Assembly (NCBI GenBank): GCA_900766825.1
Contig: CAAFWU010000025.1
Location: forward strand, 1-30,485
Length of the DNA stretch: 30,485 nucleotides
Source: Bacteroidales bacterium
Lineage (GTDB): Bacteria; Bacteroidota; Bacteroidia; Bacteroidales; Marinilabiliaceae
Reading direction: 5' to 3'
Positions 20,167 to 28,559 of the stretch are shown here, one piece after another. Numbering within the stretch: position 1 is the first letter of the stretch; each line of letters opens with the position of its first letter. Under the pieces are notes generated by a model, which had not been told where the DNA came from, made no database searches, and saw nothing but the letters and a program-made list of their open reading frames with translations. The position numbers and the translations under genes are program-made.

Positions 20167-21074
20167 ATACTTCTGTAAATTTGGGCAAGGGTTTGGTACT
20201 TAAAAACCCTGTTTTAACTGCCTCTGGCACTTTTGGCTATGGCATTGAGTACGATGATTTCTTTGATGTGTCAGCCATTGGTGGTTTCATTGTTAAGGGT
20301 ACAACGCTTAAGCCGCGTGAGGGTAACCCATACCCACGTTTGGCCGAGACACCTTGTGGCATGCTCAATGCTGTGGGATTGCAAAATAAGGGTGTAGACT
20401 ATTTTTGTGAGTCCATTTATCCCAAACTTCTTAAGTATTCTAACAATCCCATTGTAAACGTTTCGGGTTCGTGTGTCGAGGATTATGTTGAGACTGCGAG
20501 ACGTATTGCCGAACTCGAGCACATTCCAGCAATCGAGCTGAACATCTCATGCCCCAATGTTAAGCAAGGTGGCATGTCTTTTGGAACCGTCCCCGCAGAG
20601 GCTGCCAAAGTTGTCAGTGCCGTGCGTAAGGCATATCCTAAGCACCTTATGGTTAAGTTGACGCCCAATGTCACCGATATCACTGCCATTGCAAAGGCTG
20701 TCGAGGAGGCGGGGGCCGATTCTGTTTCGCTTATTAATACCATGTTGGGCATGGCCATCGATGCCGAGAAGCGTAGACCTGTTGTTTCAACTGTCACTGC
20801 GGGACTTTCTGGTCCTGCAATTAAGCCTGTGGCTCTTCGTATGGTTTGGCAGGTGAGCAAGGTGGTCAATATTCCCATAGTGGGGTTGGGTGGCATTGTC
20901 AATGCTTCCGATGCTGTGGAGTTTTTGTTGGCTGGTGCAAGTGCTGTGCAAATTGGCACTGCCAATTTCTTGGATCCAACGACTCCTCTTAAGGTCGCTA
21001 ATGGTATCAAGGAGTATATGGAGCGCCATGGTTTTGACTCTGTTGATAAGTTAACTGGGGCTTTGATTGTTTAG
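20160..21074 (+). CDS. pyrD: Dihydroorotate dehydrogenase (NAD+), catalytic subunit, class 1B
   Basis: 304-residue FMN enzyme oxidising dihydroorotate to orotate, the fourth step of pyrimidine synthesis. The start is the ATG at 20160, overlapping the pyrK stop; a longer frame from 20121 would lie inside pyrK and lacks family residues. Motifs include NPVLTASGTFGYG, the FMN-contacting VKGTT with K46, and the catalytic-base cysteine C131 in LNISCPNVKQGG, characteristic of class 1 enzymes. LVKLTPN-like VKLTPNVTDI, GLGGIVNASDAVEFLLAGA and AVQIGTANF close the barrel. The enzyme is cytosolic and needs PyrK. The DUF4105 gene starts 3 bp after its stop. Confidence 0.97.
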   Translation: MVNTSVNLGKGLVLKNPVLTASGTFGYGIEYDDFFDVSAIGGFIVKGTTLKPREGNPYPRLAETPCGMLNAVGLQNKGVDYFCESIYPKLLKYSNNPIVNVSGSCVEDYVETARRIAELEHIPAIELNISCPNVKQGGMSFGTVPAEAAKVVSAVRKAYPKHLMVKLTPNVTDITAIAKAVEEAGADSVSLINTMLGMAIDAEKRRPVVSTVTAGLSGPAIKPVALRMVWQVSKVVNIPIVGLGGIVNASDAVEFLLAGASAVQIGTANFLDPTTPLKVANGIKEYMERHGFDSVDKLTGALIV

Positions 21075-21077
21075 TAA

Positions 21078-22313
21078 ATGAGTAGTAAATTTACATATGT
21101 AATTTACTTTGTCCTTGCTTTAGTTGTTAATTTACAATGTAAAGCAAGTGAAGTTAATCGCCAGTTTCAAGTTAATGATGCAGGTAAAGATAGTAGTAAA
21201 GTTAATTTTTACCTATTAACTTGTTCTATTGGGGATGATATTCATACAATTTACGGACATAGTGCCATTAGAATGTGTGATGCAGAGAATGGGGTTGATT
21301 ATGTTTTCAACTATGGAACATTTGATTTCGACACGCCTTTCTTTGTTATTAAGTTTCTCAATGGCAATCTGGACTATATGTTGTCGGTCTCTTCTTTTAA
21401 TGGTTTCTTTCGCCGTTACCAACGCGATGGAATCCGTGTTATTCAGCGACCGTTGATATTGTCAAGTTTAGAAACTGAAGAACTCACTGCTTTTCTTATT
21501 AATAACTATAAGCCGCAGAATAGGTTCTATCGCTACGATTTCTTTTTTGACAATTGCGCAACAAGGATCCGTGATGCTGTCTTTTGTGTCAAAGGACTGA
21601 AAGCCTCTAACTTCAACCAAGGTTCTGAATTTACGTTCCGCGAGTGCCTGCACAGCATGGTGGGACCAGACCTTTGGGTAGGCCAAGGCATCGACCTGCT
21701 TTTGGGCTATAAGACTGACCATGAGGCTAGTGTGTACGAGCAAGCAATGTTGCCCGTATTTCTCGAAAAGCTTTTGGTTTCTCAAAACTTAGTTGGTGAA
21801 CCAACTGTTCTCATCGAGGGTAGTGCTGAATCTTTTGATGTGATTAATGCCTCAGAAGATGATGTTAACAACCAGAAATATAAGCCATTGGCCCCGTTCT
21901 TCATCTCTTTGTTATTGTTCCTTTTGGTGCTCATTGGCTCCGTAATGGAGTTTGTAAAGCACCGTTGGTTCCGTTGGATTGATGTCACGCTTTTTTCTAT
22001 CACGGCATTGCTTTCACTGTTGTTTTGGTATATGTGGGTCATTTCCGACATTCAGGCAACATCCTTTAATCTTAATGTGTTATGGGCTTCGCTCTTTAGC
22101 TTCCCTCTCATTGTGATTGCTTCGAGCGGTGCTTTCAAGTATCCAAAGGTTGTTCTGAGCATGACGTTTTTCAATATTTTGACCATTATTGCCTATTTAG
22201 TCATTATAATTTCTGGTGTGCAATCTGGTACATATCTTGGCGTTAGCTTGAGTCTTTGTCTGCTTATACGAAACTCAAAACTACTTCTTAATTCGCTGAA
22301 TATTAAGGCATGA
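21078..22313 (+). CDS. DUF4105 (Lnb N-terminal-like) multi-pass membrane protein
   Basis: 411-residue protein. A signal/anchor segment (VIYFVLALVVNLQC) leads to an extracytoplasmic DUF4105 domain at about 35-250, with the family signatures YGHSAIRM, FDFDTPFFVIKFLNGNLDYML and YRYDFFFDNCATRIRD. The conserved His (YGHS) and Cys (DNCATR) look like a catalytic pair of a papain/NlpC-like fold; that is an inference. About five membrane helices fill the C-terminal third, from FFISLLLFLLVLIGSV to YLGVSLSLCLLI. The substrate is unknown; an envelope acyl or peptide bond is plausible. It starts 3 bp after pyrD and its stop overlaps the next start (ATGA), so the four genes are likely one operon. The first 60 bp contain five GTAAAT/ATTTAC hexamers. 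Confidence 0.82.
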   Translation: MSSKFTYVIYFVLALVVNLQCKASEVNRQFQVNDAGKDSSKVNFYLLTCSIGDDIHTIYGHSAIRMCDAENGVDYVFNYGTFDFDTPFFVIKFLNGNLDYMLSVSSFNGFFRRYQRDGIRVIQRPLILSSLETEELTAFLINNYKPQNRFYRYDFFFDNCATRIRDAVFCVKGLKASNFNQGSEFTFRECLHSMVGPDLWVGQGIDLLLGYKTDHEASVYEQAMLPVFLEKLLVSQNLVGEPTVLIEGSAESFDVINASEDDVNNQKYKPLAPFFISLLLFLLVLIGSVMEFVKHRWFRWIDVTLFSITALLSLLFWYMWVISDIQATSFNLNVLWASLFSFPLIVIASSGAFKYPKVVLSMTFFNILTIIAYLVIIISGVQSGTYLGVSLSLCLLIRNSKLLLNSLNIKA

Positions 22314-23656
22314 AACTTAACCTATGGCACAAGAGCCTCCTCACTTCTGTTGCGGCTCTTTCTGTTGTGTTGGCATTCTATCACAACGATTACACCATAA
22401 GTAATTTTCAATCAGCATCTTCCGTTGCGGACATTCAGTTTCAACCCGAATCGTTTCACATTAGGAACGGTTCGGGTTATTCCGATTCTCTCTTCTCCCC
22501 TGTTGCCGTGACCATGCAGAAGGTGATGCGCAGAGAGGGGTTGCGGGGTGGTGTTAGCATTGCCATAAGTCTCAATGGCAGTGTTGTTTATGCTCGTGGT
22601 ATTGGTTTCTCGAGCCTTGAGGATAGTATTACTTTGGAGCCATATAACGTTATGCGCGTGGCTAGTGTGTCAAAACTTATTACGGCCGTTGCCATAATGC
22701 ACTTGGTCGAAGAAGGTAGACTCATGTTAGATCAGAAGGTTTTTGGACCCATTGGGGTGCTCAACGACGATGTCTATATGACCATGCGTGACCGACGCAT
22801 GACTGAAGTTACCGTCCGCAACCTACTTGACCACTCTGGTGGATGGAATTCTAAGTATGGCGACCCCATGTTCATGCCCTACGTCATTGCACAAGAAACG
22901 GGAGCTGAATTGCCAGTTGATATTGAGGACATCATCCGTTTTATGCAGGGCAAGAAGATGCATTTCTATCCCAGCAGTTACTCAGTCTACTCAAATTTTG
23001 GCTATGGTATATTGGGTGAGGTGGTTGCGAAGGTCTCTGGTATGCCTTACGAAGATTATGTTCGCAGCCAAGTCTTGGCTCCGCTTGGCATTTTCGATGC
23101 TCACCTTGGTCACTCGCATAAAGAGAACCGCCTCCCATTCGAGACTGCCTACTATGAGCCTGACACAACTTCTTTGGTGCCTGACTATGCAGAACGTGGT
23201 CGACTAAGTCGCCGTGCCTATGGTGGAGCCGATATCCATACGCTTGGCTCTGCTGGAGGTTGGGTCATCAGCAGTGTGGACCTGCTTAAGCTTGTTCTGT
23301 CAATCGATGGTTTTGCTTCTGTCCCCGACCAATTGTCTGCTCTGTCCATTGCACAAATGACTGACCCTAACTCTCGTTTCGACCCTCTCGGATGGCGTAA
23401 GGTCATTGGTGGTGCTTGGTTCCGTACTGGCACATTGGCGGCCACTTCGGCCATTGTGTGCCGTCGACCCGATGGCATTTGCTTTGCCACCATCTTCAAT
23501 AGTTCCAGTGGCTTGGGTCCCCATTTGGCCATTCTTATTGCCAATCAGATGAATGCAGCAATTAACTCTGTTATCAAGTCAGAAAAACCATGGCCTAAAG
23601 AAGATCTTCTTGATACTGACGAAACATGGCAGCATTATAAACTTCAGGGCAAGTAA
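22310..23656 (+). CDS. Serine beta-lactamase-fold hydrolase (class C/PBP4*-like)
   Basis: 448-residue protein. An N-terminal membrane helix or uncleaved signal (LLTSVAALSVVLAFY) places the domain outside the cytoplasm. The catalytic motif SxxK is S119-V-S-K122 in MRVASVSKLITAV. The second motif is Y227-S-N229 in SVYSNFGYGILG. The third is RTG at 372-374 in place of KTG/HxG. These mark the beta-lactamase/D-alanyl-D-alanine carboxypeptidase/esterase superfamily; the exact substrate cannot be told. The start ATG overlaps the DUF4105 stop as ATGA. Co-occurrence with an envelope DUF4105 protein hints at cell-wall or lipid editing. It converges on the COG3014 gene with only 22 bp between stops. Confidence 0.88.
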   Translation: MKLNLWHKSLLTSVAALSVVLAFYHNDYTISNFQSASSVADIQFQPESFHIRNGSGYSDSLFSPVAVTMQKVMRREGLRGGVSIAISLNGSVVYARGIGFSSLEDSITLEPYNVMRVASVSKLITAVAIMHLVEEGRLMLDQKVFGPIGVLNDDVYMTMRDRRMTEVTVRNLLDHSGGWNSKYGDPMFMPYVIAQETGAELPVDIEDIIRFMQGKKMHFYPSSYSVYSNFGYGILGEVVAKVSGMPYEDYVRSQVLAPLGIFDAHLGHSHKENRLPFETAYYEPDTTSLVPDYAERGRLSRRAYGGADIHTLGSAGGWVISSVDLLKLVLSIDGFASVPDQLSALSIAQMTDPNSRFDPLGWRKVIGGAWFRTGTLAATSAIVCRRPDGICFATIFNSSSGLGPHLAILIANQMNAAINSVIKSEKPWPKEDLLDTDETWQHYKLQGK

Positions 23657-23678
23657 ATACACCACGTTTGTTTGGGCT

Positions 23679-25112
23679 TCAGAGTGCGTCTACGATGGTA
23701 AAAGTGGTCTTGCCTGCCGATATGGTAACGGGTCTGCTCTCTTGTCCGCCTTTGGTCTTTATGTTCATTGTGTGATTGCCCTCGGATAGGTCCATCTCCA
23801 CAATTTTCACTCGAGCTGGCAGTGTGGTCCAGCAGCGTGTATCGGCTTTCTCGGTCACAGAGTTGGCTATGTTCACCAGTAGACCAACATATTCATTTTT
23901 TTTCGATGCCACTTGGTGCATTGTCTCCTTCACTGCAGCGCGGAGTATAGTTTTGCCCAACTCTCTCCACATTCGGTCTTTTAGGCTCTGGTGGGCAATT
24001 TTTTCTATATCCTCAACGGTCTCAATATTGCTCGCTGTGCCGTCTACGGTTATCGAAACTATGCCATCATTGTTCGATCTATTGCTGTACGATGGCAATG
24101 TTAGTCTGATGTAGGAAAAGTCTTTTAGAGAGTTAAGTTCATTTTGCGAGCAATTGGCATACACAATGGGTATGGTGAATGAGCCATCGCTACTCACAAA
24201 TGATGCCATGCCAACACCGTTGTTCTTTACAAACTCCAGACTTTTTTCACTCTTTATGGGCGATAGTCCATCCAAAACAAATGCTATCAATCGTCCCTTC
24301 GTTGGGTCTTTGGCACTGTGTTTTATGCCGAACTCCTTTTCGTATTTCAATCCTTCTGCTGTGAAGCCTGTGGCATAGGCTGTGCGAACCAAACTCTGTT
24401 TCACCACATCGGGTGTACCTTGACCAAAAAGAGTTTTGTAGTCCGACGTGTAAATGTTGTGCGCATTCCTGTAGGCAATGAAGGCATTATTGTTGTCGCC
24501 CGACGTCTCGTACAAAACGCCCATTAGGAAATGACCAAAGGCATCTTGGGTATAATGTTTGCCATCATTTTTGCGAAATGAATCGCTAATGCGTTGTAGT
24601 TCAAGGTTCATGCGGCGGCATTCCACCATTGCCTCTTCATAATTAGACTCTTTTATGTAGTTAAGTGCTTGATAGAAATGGATCATCACCTTTTCGTGAT
24701 GCTCAAGTTCATATGGTTTTACGGTGGGATTGCTCACAAGCGTAAGTGCCTCATAAGCATAGTTTTTGCTAAAGTCTTCTGAGTATTTGTCTGCTGCGTC
24801 AAAATGTTTTATGCTGTTGGGGGTGTCATCGCACATAAATGATGCTGTGCCAACATTGAGGTCGTAGATAATCTTGACGTTATTTTTCTGTAGTTTGCTC
24901 TCTTTATTTATGTAATTTACTGCGTCTTGATAATTGCCCTTTTCAAAGTGCTGATTGAAGACTTGTGTTTTTTCATAATACGTCATACAGCCTGTGAGCA
25001 GAACAACGCTCGTCGTTACTGTCATCAACCAGAAGTGGCTCTTTTTCAATATTGTACCACATGCATTCAGCCCCTTTTGCCTCGAAGCTATATTATGAAA
25101 GCCAATCATCAT
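23679..25112 (-). CDS. COG3014-family lipoprotein
   Basis: 477 residues in the longest ATG frame. The signal region ends in VVLLTGC with the lipidated cysteine at C42, unusually far from the first ATG. A start nearer the helix is likely, such as an in-frame TTG giving KKSHFWLMTV or the ATG at residue 30. The mature part has tetratricopeptide-like helices (YDLNVGTASFMCDDTPNSIK; FGHFLMGVLYETSGDNNNAFIAYRNA) followed by a beta-rich domain. COG3014 lipoproteins usually sit next to LpoB/CsgG-like lipoproteins in outer-membrane operons, as here. Function is uncertain; a role in assembly with the LpoB partner is inferred. A third usual companion (DUF799/GNA1162) is not found between or beside them. 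Confidence 0.85.
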   Translation of the reverse strand: MMIGFHNIASRQKGLNACGTILKKSHFWLMTVTTSVVLLTGCMTYYEKTQVFNQHFEKGNYQDAVNYINKESKLQKNNVKIIYDLNVGTASFMCDDTPNSIKHFDAADKYSEDFSKNYAYEALTLVSNPTVKPYELEHHEKVMIHFYQALNYIKESNYEEAMVECRRMNLELQRISDSFRKNDGKHYTQDAFGHFLMGVLYETSGDNNNAFIAYRNAHNIYTSDYKTLFGQGTPDVVKQSLVRTAYATGFTAEGLKYEKEFGIKHSAKDPTKGRLIAFVLDGLSPIKSEKSLEFVKNNGVGMASFVSSDGSFTIPIVYANCSQNELNSLKDFSYIRLTLPSYSNRSNNDGIVSITVDGTASNIETVEDIEKIAHQSLKDRMWRELGKTILRAAVKETMHQVASKKNEYVGLLVNIANSVTEKADTRCWTTLPARVKIVEMDLSEGNHTMNIKTKGGQESRPVTISAGKTTFTIVDAL

Positions 25113-25129
25113 TAACCGCTATTTTTTGT

Positions 25130-25198
25130 AAAAAGCGAGACGCCCCGTCGGTTTGGAGTTTTTAGTCACTCATTTCTTACCCCAACGGTGTGTCTCGC
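25130..25198 (-). terminator. Hairpin with U-tract between lpoB and the COG3014 gene
   Basis: On the minus strand GCGAGAC (25198-25192) pairs with GTCTCGC (25141-25135), with an inner helix of CCGTTGGGG against an imperfect complement, and TTTTT follows directly. It begins 27 bp after the lpoB stop. It may end lpoB transcription or lower expression of the COG3014 gene by attenuation. Confidence 0.7.
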
Positions 25199-25224
25199 CT
25201 AAACTGTAGGCCTCGTTTAGACCA

Positions 25225-25818
25225 CTATTTTACAATGTATTTCTTGAGTTTCTTGTCACCAATCCAAACCACCTCGTTGCTCTCCAAATCCGAGAGTTCG
25301 AGCGATGTCTGGTAGTAGATTACCTTCTCTTTCTTATATTGGTCGGTAATTGACGCTATGTCACCTTGGAGCATATAGTCGGCTCCTAGTTCCAAGCCCC
25401 AGCGCTTTGCGGTCTCCTTCGATGCAAAATCTTGTTGCGCAGCGCGTTCTTTGCGCAACTCCTCGCGTTTTTCGCCTGCTTGTACCAAACGCACCTTGCC
25501 TGAATTCACAAATGCCTTCTCTACATCCTTTATAAATGTGTTGGCATCGATGTGTTCGCTTGTAGTATTGTACACAAGTCCCACAATAACAACAGGTTTC
25601 TGACCATTATGTGTGCGCTGATGGTTGGCTATCCAATCGCCCTGCAACACTTGAGCAACCATCTCCTCGGCCACCAAACGGCTGTCGGTATCGTTCCATC
25701 TACCGCTCAAGTCAATCTGTTCATCAACGCTTACTCGCTCTACCTTGTGGCGGCAACTATTCAGTGTGGTGCATGCAACTATTGCACACAAAACCATCAG
25801 AATAATCGGTTTTCTCAT
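25225..25818 (-). CDS. lpoB: LpoB-like (CsgG-related) penicillin-binding-protein activator lipoprotein
   Basis: 197-residue protein. It has a short signal peptide with a lipobox at IVAC (C16), or alternatively C22. The mature domain follows the LpoB pattern: DLSGRWNDTDSRLVAEEM, then the beta strand VVIVGLVYNTTSEHIDANTF, ALVNSGKVRLV-like FVNSGKVRLVQAGEKREELR, the GADYMLQGDIASI strand and a final YYQTSLELSDLESNEVVWIG. In E. coli LpoB reaches from the outer membrane to activate PBP1b; Bacteroidetes homologues are named for this similarity and direct evidence is thin. It is followed by the COG3014 lipoprotein gene across a hairpin, and preceded by the DUF6913 gene with a 94-bp gap in which only a weak promoter match (TACTTTTA) was seen. 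Confidence 0.85.
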   Translation of the reverse strand: MRKPIILMVLCAIVACTTLNSCRHKVERVSVDEQIDLSGRWNDTDSRLVAEEMVAQVLQGDWIANHQRTHNGQKPVVIVGLVYNTTSEHIDANTFIKDVEKAFVNSGKVRLVQAGEKREELRKERAAQQDFASKETAKRWGLELGADYMLQGDIASITDQYKKEKVIYYQTSLELSDLESNEVVWIGDKKLKKYIVK

Positions 25819-25912
25819 ATCAATTTTTATTTTAGTTCTCTTTTTATTTTATGCATAAAGCTCGTTTTGCTATACTCATAAAAGTATGTAACACAGAACT
25901 TTATCTCTTGGG

Positions 25913-26521
25913 TTATTTACTAAACATCATGCATATGCTTTCCAATATTTTGGTCACATTAGCCTCGTCTTTGCCAATGTCTTGTTTTGAGACACCAACC
26001 GACATATTCAGCACACCACTGTTGTCTGCCCAAAGACCTGCCACACCAACGCGGAGCGATGCCTTGACATACTGAGCCACAAATTCAGTGATTGGTGTTG
26101 AGTCTGAACCAATGAACAAGGCCACGTCATATGTCTCTTCCAATAATTTTACCAATCGCTCACTTTTAATCTTGAAGAAAAATGACAAGTCGCGTTCTGT
26201 AAAATACTCCTTCCCTTTGTCGCTTATGTATGTTGTTTTAAACTCACTATCTCCTGAGTTTGAATTGGTTAAGCCTGCTTTGGCTGAGTTGTCGGTGTGT
26301 TCGCATAACATCAGCAATTCACATTTTGGGCAGATGCTCATAATCCCCCTTTTGGCCAACGCAAGTGCCTCTTCGGAACCTGGTTTGCCCAGTCTAGCCA
26401 ATATCAAGATGCGTTTTTTGTTTTCCAATGGTCCCGCAAATGCCTCTTTGGGTACGTACGCCTTGCGACCATTGAGCCAATGGCCTATTCGTCGTCTTAT
26501 GTCTATGGCCAAATTGATCAT
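25913..26521 (-). CDS. DUF6913 family protein
   Basis: 202-residue protein without signal peptide or membrane helices. It matches a Bacteroidetes-restricted family of unknown function: a basic N-terminus (DIRRRIGHWLNGRKAYVP), a beta strand RILILARLGKPGSEEAL, the central DLSFFFKIKSERLVKLLEE, then VALFIGSDSTPITEFVAQYV and KASLRVGVAG. The alternating strands and helices suggest a Rossmann-like fold. It starts 16 bp after the ligA stop, so it belongs to the TPR-aroE-ligA transcription unit. I know of no experimentally defined role. Confidence 0.78.
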   Translation of the reverse strand: MINLAIDIRRRIGHWLNGRKAYVPKEAFAGPLENKKRILILARLGKPGSEEALALAKRGIMSICPKCELLMLCEHTDNSAKAGLTNSNSGDSEFKTTYISDKGKEYFTERDLSFFFKIKSERLVKLLEETYDVALFIGSDSTPITEFVAQYVKASLRVGVAGLWADNSGVLNMSVGVSKQDIGKDEANVTKILESICMMFSK

Positions 26522-26537
26522 CTCAGTTTATATTCAA

Positions 26538-28538
26538 TCATTTGGTTTCTATCATTGCCATTAGATCGGCATATGATATTATTTTAACATTCAACTTATT
26601 GGCTTTCTCCAACTTAGCTGGACCCATGTTGGCTCCTGCCACAACAAAATCTGTTTTGCCAGATATCGAGCCAACAACCTTACCTCCATGGTCGGCAATT
26701 AGAGCCTTTAGTTCATCACGACCTATCTCTTCAAACACTCCACTAACCACAAAAACCTTGCCATTTAGGGCGTCTGATTTTGCTTCTTTTAACTCAATGG
26801 CCATCTTAAGACCATAGGTTCGCAATCGTTCCACAAGAGCTACGTTCTCGGGTTTCGCAAAGAAGTCCACCACGCTTTGGGCTATGCGTTCGCCAATGTC
26901 ATCAGCGGCCATCAGAACCTCTCTTTGGGCACTCATTAAGTTGTCTATGTTGCCAAAGGAGGCTGCCAGACGCTTGGCCACAGTGGAGCCTACGTACCTT
27001 ATGCCAATGGCGAAGAGCACACGGTCAAAACTTTTGCTCTTCGACTCCTCTATGGCATTAATTACCTTCTGAGCCGACCGCTTTTGATAGCCTTGCAAGC
27101 CAAGTAGGTCTTCCTCCTTAAGGGTATAGAAATCGGCCACATCATGTACCAGACCGTTGCGAAATAGCTGTTCCACCTTCTCGTCACCAAGTTGGTCTAT
27201 GTCCATAGCCCCGCGCTCAACAAAGTGGGTGAGACGACCTATAATTTGCGGAGCGCAAGCCGTGTAATTGGGGCAATAGTATGCAGCCTCGCCATCGATT
27301 CGTCTGAGCTCTGAGCCACACTCGGGGCAATGGGTCGGAAAGTCAACAGGGCGTGCCCCATCAGACCTAAGTTCCTTCTTCACTCCAACAATCTTTGGTA
27401 TTATTTCGCCGCCTTTCTCTATAACCACCATGTCGTTGTAGTGCAAATCCAGATCGCGAATTATGCCCAAGTTGTGAAGCGATGCTCTCTTAACAATTGT
27501 TCCTGCCAAGGGCACGGGATCCATATTGGCAACGGGGGTTATCACGCCCGTACGACCTACCTGAAAACTAACCTCGTGCATACGACTGAAAGCCTGCTCC
27601 GCCTTAAACTTGTATGCCACTGCCCATCGTGGGCTCTTGGCAGTTAGACCAAGGTTCCGTTGTACCGATAGGTCGTTGACCTTCAGCACAATGCCATCGG
27701 TGTCGTAGGGCAAGTTATGGCGCTCTGTGTCCCACTTTTCTATAAATCGGAATATGTCGTCGGCGTTGTGGCACAGTTTGTAGTTTGGGGATATTACAAA
27801 GCCCCAACTTTTTGCCAATTCCAAGCCTTCGGTGTGGGTTCTAATGTCAATTTCGTCGGTCAGCACATAGTAGAGTATGCACATCAATGGGCGTTCTGCT
27901 GCCAAACTGCTGTTTTGCAATTTTAGAGAGCCTGCTGCCGCATTGCGTGGGTTGGCAAACGGAGGTTCGCCAATGTCTGCACGCTGCGCATTTAGGGCTT
28001 CGAAACCGCTGCGAGGCATTACTACTTCGCCCCTCATTTCCAAGTGCTTAGGATAGTTGCCCTTTAGTTTTAGGGGTACTGTGGGTATTGTGCGAGCGTT
28101 GCGTGTCACATCATCGCCCACGTTGCCATCGCCACGTGTTGCGGCACGAACTAATTTGCCGTCCTCATAAATCAAACTAATCGAGGTGCCATCAAATTTA
28201 AGTTCGCAAGATATCTCTAATGGAGCCCCTGCATCAGAGCAAACTCTATCGTAAAAGTCCTGAACCTCTTGTCTGCTATATGTATTACCCAACGACAACA
28301 TTGGTCTGAGGTGACGCACTTGTTCAAACTGAGTATTCACATCGCTGCCAACGCGTTGCGTAGGGCTGTTAGCATCGAACATCTCGGGATGTTTTGCCTC
28401 CAAATCCTGCAACTCGTGCATCAGTGTGTCGAACTCTTGGTCCGATATCACTGGTGAATTCTCCACATAGTACAGTCGGTTCTGCTCGTGCAGATAGTCT
28501 CTAAGTTCCGCTATCCTATCTTCCTCAGACTTTGCCAT
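26538..28538 (-). CDS. ligA: NAD+-dependent DNA ligase
   Basis: 666-residue ligase sealing nicks in replication and repair. The N-terminal Ia domain (LHEQNRLYYVENSPVISDQE) binds NMN. The adenylation domain carries the nucleophile lysine K114 in CELKFDGTSIS, plus ATRGDGNVGDDVT and the DGIVLKVN motif. The OB-fold has GRTGVITPVANMDPV. A Cys4 zinc finger uses C404, C407, C422 and C428. Helix-hairpin-helix repeats follow (LLGLQGYQKRSAQKVINAIE). The C-terminal BRCT domain is at about 590-666 (GKVFVVSGVFEEIGRDEL, SISGKTDFVVAGANMGPAKL). Length equals the family norm. An AAGGAAAT ribosome site precedes the ATG, 21 bp after aroE. It is essential housekeeping DNA metabolism, not part of the helicase cluster. 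Confidence 0.98.
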   Translation of the reverse strand: MAKSEEDRIAELRDYLHEQNRLYYVENSPVISDQEFDTLMHELQDLEAKHPEMFDANSPTQRVGSDVNTQFEQVRHLRPMLSLGNTYSRQEVQDFYDRVCSDAGAPLEISCELKFDGTSISLIYEDGKLVRAATRGDGNVGDDVTRNARTIPTVPLKLKGNYPKHLEMRGEVVMPRSGFEALNAQRADIGEPPFANPRNAAAGSLKLQNSSLAAERPLMCILYYVLTDEIDIRTHTEGLELAKSWGFVISPNYKLCHNADDIFRFIEKWDTERHNLPYDTDGIVLKVNDLSVQRNLGLTAKSPRWAVAYKFKAEQAFSRMHEVSFQVGRTGVITPVANMDPVPLAGTIVKRASLHNLGIIRDLDLHYNDMVVIEKGGEIIPKIVGVKKELRSDGARPVDFPTHCPECGSELRRIDGEAAYYCPNYTACAPQIIGRLTHFVERGAMDIDQLGDEKVEQLFRNGLVHDVADFYTLKEEDLLGLQGYQKRSAQKVINAIEESKSKSFDRVLFAIGIRYVGSTVAKRLAASFGNIDNLMSAQREVLMAADDIGERIAQSVVDFFAKPENVALVERLRTYGLKMAIELKEAKSDALNGKVFVVSGVFEEIGRDELKALIADHGGKVVGSISGKTDFVVAGANMGPAKLEKANKLNVKIISYADLMAMIETK

Positions 28539-28559
28539 ATTTCCTTGTGTTTCTTGCTT

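Noticed and set aside
20483..21010. 175-residue minus-strand frame opposite pyrD
   Set aside because: Antisense to a fully conserved enzyme and with no family features.
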